From contig NZ_JAHVIT010000011.1 of assembly GCF_019801605.1 (NCBI RefSeq), forward strand, positions 1 to 64,000: 64,000 bases of DNA. The letters run 5' to 3'. The notes under the pieces were generated by a model, which did not search any database, was not told the origin of the DNA, and saw only the letters and a program-made list of their open reading frames with translations. Source of the DNA: Maritimibacter alkaliphilus (GTDB lineage: Bacteria; Pseudomonadota; Alphaproteobacteria; Rhodobacterales; Rhodobacteraceae). Positions within the stretch are counted from its first letter, which is position 1. Each line of letters begins with the position of its first letter. Positions 59,793-64,000 of this stretch are shown here, piece after piece. The translations under genes and the position numbers were made by a program.

Positions 59793-60998
59793 TCAGCGGG
59801 CCATGAAGGCGCGCAGGCTCTGCAGCGCCGCACCGGGCTGCTCGGCCTCGGCCATGAGGCCCGCGCGGTGCAGGTCCGGCTGCCAGGCCTTCACCATCGT
59901 GCCGGTGGCAAGCCCGATCCCTAGCACGGCGAGGATCGCGGCCCGGGCGGGGGTCAGCAGCCGGCGACGCGCCTTCAGCTCCTCGGCGGCGAGGGGCGCC
60001 CCGGGGGCGATGAAGATGCCCTGCGCCGTCACGGTGACCACGGCCCGGCAGGGCTGCACCCGGAAGCGCTGCGCCATGGCGGCGGGGAAGAGGTCCTGCG
60101 GCACGTCCAGCACCACGGTCTTGTCCTCGCGCCATTCCCCCAGCGTGAACCGGGGCAGGACGAAGCGCGAGAAGTCATCGCGGAACCCGACGTCCGAGAC
60201 ATGGATCGTCTTGGTGTTGATGCCCACCTTGCCCTCGCCCAGCGTGATGCGCACCCGGCCGTTCTGACCGACGATGCGCCCGGTGGCGAAATGGCATTCA
60301 CGCCGCTCGGGCGCGTCGGCGGGGGAATAGCCCACCGGCAGGAACACGGTCTTCTTGCGGCTGGCGGGCTCGACAGGGGGTTCCTTGGCCGCCGCCGGAC
60401 GCGGCGCCTCGGGCTTCGGCGGATCACGCCGCAGGAAGGAGCGGCGCAGCGGCGGCTCATCGCCAGCAGAGGCCCGACCGGATCCCTCGACCGACGCCCG
60501 GGCCGGCTTCTCCCCGGCCTCGCTCAGATGCAGGCGCGATCCGGCGCGGCGCGCGGGGGCGGGCTCAGGGTTCAGGGCTGGCGTCGGCGCAGGCGGCGGG
60601 GCTGCGGGCTCCGATCGGGCGGGGGCCGTCATCGTCGCCGGATCCAACCCCTCGTCCTTGGCGAAGCGGTAGTTGATCGCGTAATCCGTCGCCACTTCGA
60701 TCAGCTGGTCGGCATCCGCCAGCATGGCCAGCATCTTCTGCTCTTCCGAGAACAGGATCTTGCGGGTCGGATGGCCGGGCACCTCGGGCGTCACGGCAAA
60801 CTGTCCGGGCGAGCGGCGCAGCACGGCAGCCACCTTGCGCAGCACCGCGCGGCCCTCGTCCTTGTGGTAGACGATCATCTCGCAATCGCCGCTGTCCTCG
60901 AGACAGAAGGCGAGGTTCATGCCCTCCGGCCAGTCCCGCAGGGCCATCCGGATCGCGTCTTCCTCGAACAGATAGGCAAAGGCATCGATGCCGCTCAT
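59793..60998 (-). CDS. Uncharacterised membrane protein of the modification island
   Basis: 401-aa protein not recognised. It has an N-terminal folded domain (1-120, acidic, with MIVYHKDEGRAVLRKV), a Pro/Ala/Arg-rich linker (125-215), a beta-rich domain (about 217-335: CHFATGRIVGQNGRVRITLG, then TKTIHVSDVGF) and one transmembrane helix (351-370) near the C-terminus. It lies three bases before the GT2-FkbM gene, so all three are one operon. It could tether the modification enzymes at the membrane; this is inference from layout. Confidence 0.68.
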   Translation of the reverse strand: MSGIDAFAYLFEEDAIRMALRDWPEGMNLAFCLEDSGDCEMIVYHKDEGRAVLRKVAAVLRRSPGQFAVTPEVPGHPTRKILFSEEQKMLAMLADADQLIEVATDYAINYRFAKDEGLDPATMTAPARSEPAAPPPAPTPALNPEPAPARRAGSRLHLSEAGEKPARASVEGSGRASAGDEPPLRRSFLRRDPPKPEAPRPAAAKEPPVEPASRKKTVFLPVGYSPADAPERRECHFATGRIVGQNGRVRITLGEGKVGINTKTIHVSDVGFRDDFSRFVLPRFTLGEWREDKTVVLDVPQDLFPAAMAQRFRVQPCRAVVTVTAQGIFIAPGAPLAAEELKARRRLLTPARAAILAVLGIGLATGTMVKAWQPDLHRAGLMAEAEQPGAALQSLRAFMAR

Positions 60999-61045
60999 GT
61001 CTTCGTCCCGTCGCTCACAAAGAAACTATGGAACTATTCTTGTTT

Positions 61046-61054
61046 ATACTTGAT
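61046..61054 (+). promoter_or_regulatory. TATACTTGA motif upstream of motA
   Basis: TATACTTGA, same 9-mer as in the mirror pair at 39408-39454. CTTGATCAG occurs here (61050) and again near 61083, 33 bp apart. The site lies between the divergent modification operon and motA. Confidence 0.5.
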
Positions 61055-61113
61055 CAGAAGTCAATTATGCATATTCTTTTCCTTGATCAGTACCACCGAT
61101 GCGGGAAAAAGAA

Positions 61114-61980
61114 ATGACTCTGATCCTTGGCCTTGTCATGGTCTTCGGGCTGGTGTTCGGCGGCTTCATGCTGTCCGGCGGCAAGATGGATATCGTGCTG
61201 CACGCGCTGCCCTTCGAGGGAATGATGATCGGGGGGGCCGCGCTCGGTTCCTTCGTGATCGCCAACTCCTTCTCGACCATCAAGGCATCCGTCGTCGGCG
61301 TCATCAAGGTCCTGAAGGGATCGAAGTGGAAAGCTTCGGACTACCAGGGCCTGCTGAACCTGATGTACGAGCTGTCGCGCATCTACAAGCAGAAGGGCAT
61401 CCTTGCCCTCGACGATCATATCGAGAACCCGAGCGCCTCGGAAATTTTCCAGCGCTACCCCAAGATCCTCAAGGACCACTTCGCGACCGAGCTGATCACC
61501 GACAGCTTCCGCATGCTGTCCATGCAGTTCGATGACAAGTACCAGACCGAGGACGTCATCAACCGCAAGATCAAGAAGCACCACCACGAGGCCCTCGTGC
61601 CTGCCGGTGCGATCCAGACCATGGCCGACGGCCTGCCCGCCATCGGGATCGTCGCGGCCGTGCTCGGGGTGATCAAGACGATGTCCTCCATCGACCAGCC
61701 GCCCGAGGTTCTGGGTGCGATGATCGGTGGCGCGCTCGTCGGGACCTTCCTCGGCGTGTTCCTCGCCTATTGCATGGTGCAGCCCGTCTCGGGCCGGCTG
61801 AAGCAGATCGAGGAGGAGGATGGTGCCTTCTACATGATCATCCGCGATATCTTCGTGGCCATGGTCGCGGACCACCCGCCGAACATCTGCGTCGAGATCG
61901 GTCGCGGCTCGATCCCCACCCGGATGCAGCCCGATTTCTACGCCGTCGAAGCGGCCCAGAAGGAACTGCCCGCGGCATGA
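61114..61980 (+). CDS. motA: Stator protein MotA
   Basis: 288-aa membrane stator subunit. An ATG at 61099 is possible, but the ATG at 61114 gives the family N-terminus MTLILGLVMVFGLVFGGFML. The conserved core GLPAIGIVAAVLGVIKTMSS-type region (about 165-185) and ALVGTFLGVFLAYCMVQP (about 207-224) carry the third and fourth helices. First of a three-gene operon; the stop overlaps the next start (ATGA). Confidence 0.95.
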   Translation: MTLILGLVMVFGLVFGGFMLSGGKMDIVLHALPFEGMMIGGAALGSFVIANSFSTIKASVVGVIKVLKGSKWKASDYQGLLNLMYELSRIYKQKGILALDDHIENPSASEIFQRYPKILKDHFATELITDSFRMLSMQFDDKYQTEDVINRKIKKHHHEALVPAGAIQTMADGLPAIGIVAAVLGVIKTMSSIDQPPEVLGAMIGGALVGTFLGVFLAYCMVQPVSGRLKQIEEEDGAFYMIIRDIFVAMVADHPPNICVEIGRGSIPTRMQPDFYAVEAAQKELPAA

Positions 61981-62264
61981 CCCCGGCGCGTCCCTCCCTG
62001 CGCAGGCTCCTGGCCGCCGGTTTTGCGACGGCGGCCTTCTGCCTTGCGGCGGGCTCCAGCCCCGCCCCCAAGGCCGAGGCCGAACCGGAGTTTTCGCCAG
62101 CACAGGGGCTCAGCCCCTTCACCGTCACGCGCGGCGGTTCCATCACCGCCTTCCCGGCCGAGATCCTCGACAGGATGCGCGCCGCCCTCGTGGCGCGGTC
62201 CCAGCCGCCCATGACCGGACGCCCCGTGCCGCAGGATCCGCCGCCCGCCCCCGCCAGTCACTGA
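61977..62264 (+). CDS. Small exported protein between motA and fliJ
   Basis: 95-aa protein with a signal peptide (basic RRLL, then a hydrophobic stretch; cleavage near AAGSS). The mature part is short and Pro-rich with SPFTVTRGGSITAFPAEILDRMR as its only structured-looking segment. The start overlaps the motA stop, arguing for a motor-related job such as a periplasmic stator or wall factor. No family recognised. Confidence 0.72.
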   Translation: MTPARPSLRRLLAAGFATAAFCLAAGSSPAPKAEAEPEFSPAQGLSPFTVTRGGSITAFPAEILDRMRAALVARSQPPMTGRPVPQDPPPAPASH

Positions 62265-62273
62265 GCCCGCGCC

Positions 62274-62690
62274 ATGAACGGCCTCGAATCCGCCCTCCTC
62301 ACCATGGAACGCCTCCGGCGCCACGAGATCGAGGAGGAACTGCGCGAGCTCACCCTGCTGCGCGAGCGCATGGGGCGGCTGGAGGAGCAGAAGGCGGGCC
62401 TCACCCGGCGCCTGCGCGAGGAGACCCGGATCACCACGATCGAGGCCGCGCCCTACGTGATGAACTTCGTCCATTCCGTCCGCGAGGAGATCGCCCGGAT
62501 CGACGCCGAGATCGCCAAGCTCCAACCCCGGTTCCGCAAGCTGGAAGACAAGGTCTCTGCCGTGTTCCGCGAGATGAAGACCTATGAAACCGTGCGCATC
62601 CGCAACCTCACCCGACGCCTCAAGGAGGCGCGCCGGAAGGAGGATCAGGAGGCCGACGAAATGACCATCCTGCGCTGGAAACGCGACTGA
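62274..62690 (+). CDS. fliJ: FliJ-like coiled-coil protein
   Basis: 138-aa protein that is almost entirely coiled coil: RHEIEEELRELTLLRERMGR, then EIARIDAEIAKLQPRFRKLE. Size, composition and flagellar setting fit FliJ, the central stalk of the export ATPase. FliI and FliH are otherwise present without a FliJ. The sequence is too low in specific motifs for certainty. Confidence 0.68.
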   Translation: MNGLESALLTMERLRRHEIEEELRELTLLRERMGRLEEQKAGLTRRLREETRITTIEAAPYVMNFVHSVREEIARIDAEIAKLQPRFRKLEDKVSAVFREMKTYETVRIRNLTRRLKEARRKEDQEADEMTILRWKRD

Positions 62691-62778
62691 ACCCTGCACA
62701 AGACTGGCATTCTTCGGTCATCTGACCCATAAAGCGCGCTATCCCGGGTCAAATCCCCCACCTCTGCGCGAGCGTCCC

Positions 62779-63246
62779 ATGACCAAAGTCGACAGCCTCG
62801 ATCTGCGCCTTCTCAGCCTCCTGCAACGCGACGGCAGCCTCTCGCAGCGCGACCTCGCCGAACAGGCCGGCATGTCCCAGAACGCCTGCTGGCGCCGGCT
62901 CAAGCGGCTCAACGAGATCGGGCTGATCACCGGCACCCAAGCACAGATCAACCTTGTCGAACTGGGCTATGACCTGACGGTCCTGGTGATGATCCGCACC
63001 CGCCACCACTCCAAGGAATGGGCCGACAGCTTCTACCGCCATGTTGAGGCCCAGCCGGAGGTCTGTGATTTCTACCGGATCGGTGGTGACTGGGATTACA
63101 TGATCCGCGTCGTCACCCGCGGCGTCGCGCATTACGACCGCTTCTACCAGCAGCTCATCACCGGCTTCGACCTGCTCTCGGTCACGGGGCTCTTCGTGAT
63201 GGAATCCAAGATCCAGAACCGGCCGCTCGACCTCTCCGCGCTCTGA
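62779..63246 (+). CDS. Lrp/AsnC-family regulator
   Basis: 155-aa regulator. The N-terminal helix-turn-helix (about 6-55) includes LSLLQRDGSLSQRDLAEQAG and MSQNACWRRLKRLNEIGLI. The C-terminal RAM ligand domain (about 65-150) includes VCDFYRIGGDWDYMIRVV. Lrp-type proteins usually control an amino-acid gene next door, but none is in view. Confidence 0.92.
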   Translation: MTKVDSLDLRLLSLLQRDGSLSQRDLAEQAGMSQNACWRRLKRLNEIGLITGTQAQINLVELGYDLTVLVMIRTRHHSKEWADSFYRHVEAQPEVCDFYRIGGDWDYMIRVVTRGVAHYDRFYQQLITGFDLLSVTGLFVMESKIQNRPLDLSAL

Positions 63247-63602
63247 TCGCGTATCTGTGTCCTCGCACTGCTCGCGTCACCGTGAAGACACCGCGTCCGG
63301 AATTGTTCACAATAACGAACAATCTCCAGCCCTCTCGCGGATCACGTGCAATCCAGATGCCGTCAGGTGAGCTCACGGAAACTCTCATCTCTGTGATACC
63401 AAACCAATTTTCGTCTGAGACGCTTGGAACGAGGCCCCGAGCGCCGTCTTACTGCCTAGCTGTATTGATCAATTATATCGAACACTAAAGCCGATGCTTT
63501 CGCGCTAATAACGAACACTCCCGTAGCCTATTTCGCTTTCATCAAGACCCGATCGCCCCGGCGACGAGTCGCGAAGCAAAGAGACTATGAAGGACAAAGA
63601 AG
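63247..63602. other. Intergenic region with inverted repeat and repeated 11-mer
   Basis: This 356-bp AT-richer gap contains ATTGTTC (63302-63308) and GAACAAT (63317-63323), a 7-bp inverted repeat with an 8-base spacer. AATAACGAACA occurs at 63311-63321 and 63507-63517. The ribosome site GAAGGA before the next gene is near 63588. No gene seen. Confidence 0.5.
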
Positions 63603-63905
63603 ATGAAACTCGCTGCTCTTACCGCCGTAACCCTCCTCGCAGGTGCAACCGCAGCCGCCGCCCAAGGCCTCACGCCCTCCGCCCCCATCACCCGTGAGGT
63701 GCCCGCGGCCCAGATCTACGCCCCCCGCGAAGCCGCCGAGATCGGCACCCCCTTCGTGCCCGTGACCACTGGCGTCGTGAAAAGCACCCCAGCAGATGAG
63801 GTCTATTCCCCCGGTCGCATCCAGCGGACCGAGTACCGCGGCAAGCAATTGATCAGCCGTACGATCTTCCCGGCCGGCCCCGCTGACCGCTTCAACGATC
63901 GCTGA
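63603..63905 (+). CDS. Small exported protein of unknown function
   Basis: 100-aa protein with a signal peptide (1-20, ending AAAAQ). The mature part is about 80 residues with ITREVPAAQIYAPREAAEIG and VVKSTPADEVYSPGRIQR, where the PAxxxYxPxE/R pattern occurs twice, suggesting a short internal repeat. No Cys. Followed by a strong terminator, so a single-gene transcript. Family not recognised. Confidence 0.75.
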   Translation: MKLAALTAVTLLAGATAAAAQGLTPSAPITREVPAAQIYAPREAAEIGTPFVPVTTGVVKSTPADEVYSPGRIQRTEYRGKQLISRTIFPAGPADRFNDR

Positions 63906-63924
63906 GCGCCCAGTCATCTTGCTC

Positions 63925-63954
63925 AAAAGGCGCCTCCTCCTGGGGGCGCCTTTT
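63925..63954 (+). terminator. Rho-independent terminator
   Basis: AAAAGGCGCC (63925-63934) pairs with GGCGCCTTTT (63945-63954), loop of 10 bases, ending in four T. It is near-symmetric and could work in both directions. The last 46 bases of the window show nothing else. Confidence 0.88.
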
Positions 63955-64000
63955 GCATGCCGATCCTGATCAGTTAACGGGAAACGATATCTGATCCGTC

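Noticed and set aside
1-64000. rRNA or tRNA genes, insertion sequences, prophage or toxin-antitoxin genes
   Set aside because: I looked for cloverleaf-like ends, transposase motifs and small paired operons and saw none that I could support.

Overview
The window reads as a GC-rich replicon of a Rhodobacterales (Roseobacter-group) alphaproteobacterium. Three things point there. The FlaF/FlbT/MotE/DUF1217 flagellar accessory set is alphaproteobacterial. TRAP and ABC uptake systems are prominent. A DnaA-like plasmid replicase sits with parAB, a replicon class known from this order. The sequence is therefore best read as part of a plasmid or chromid that carries a flagellum; I cannot see whether it is circular or how large it is.

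Layout. 0.4-1.2 kb: nitroreductase. 1.3-9.0 kb: flagellar export and rod genes (flgB-flgC-fliE-fliQ-lytic transglycosylase-flhA-fliR-flhB leftward, fliI rightward). 9.0-13.4 kb: replication and partition module (repA leftward, parAB rightward, a 550-bp candidate origin, and six copies of a 16-bp palindrome, the best candidate centromere). 13.4-20.9 kb: TRIC-type channel, metallophosphoesterase, a UgpBCAE-like ABC importer behind a Pho-box-like site, and a methyltransferase. 20.9-27.2 kb: a catabolic cluster (dihydropyrimidinase, GntR regulator, arylmalonate-decarboxylase-like enzyme, TRAP transporter). 27.3-56.5 kb: the rest of the flagellum in about ten short operons facing both ways, with regulators (a CtrA/FtcR-type regulator with a degenerate receiver, a group-3 sigma factor, two MucR-type proteins). 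56.6-61.0 kb: a probable flagellin-modification island (TPR-glycosyltransferase, GT2-FkbM fusion, unknown membrane protein). 61.1-62.7 kb: motA, a small exported protein and a FliJ-like protein. 62.8-64.0 kb: Lrp/AsnC regulator and a small exported protein.

How it works together. Almost every structural part of a flagellum is present: export gate and ATPase, MS and C rings, rod, P and L rings, hook, junction proteins, one flagellin, and both stator proteins. FliO, FliD, FliS, FlgM, FliA and all chemotaxis genes were not seen. The replication/partition module and the two nutrient-uptake clusters (about 18 kb) split the flagellar genes into two blocks, so motility is tied to maintenance of this replicon.

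Limits: all functions come from reading sequence and recalling families. No database or structure search was run. Start codons were moved from the longest reading frame where a ribosome-binding site, signal peptide or family N-terminus argued for it, and this is stated in each case.
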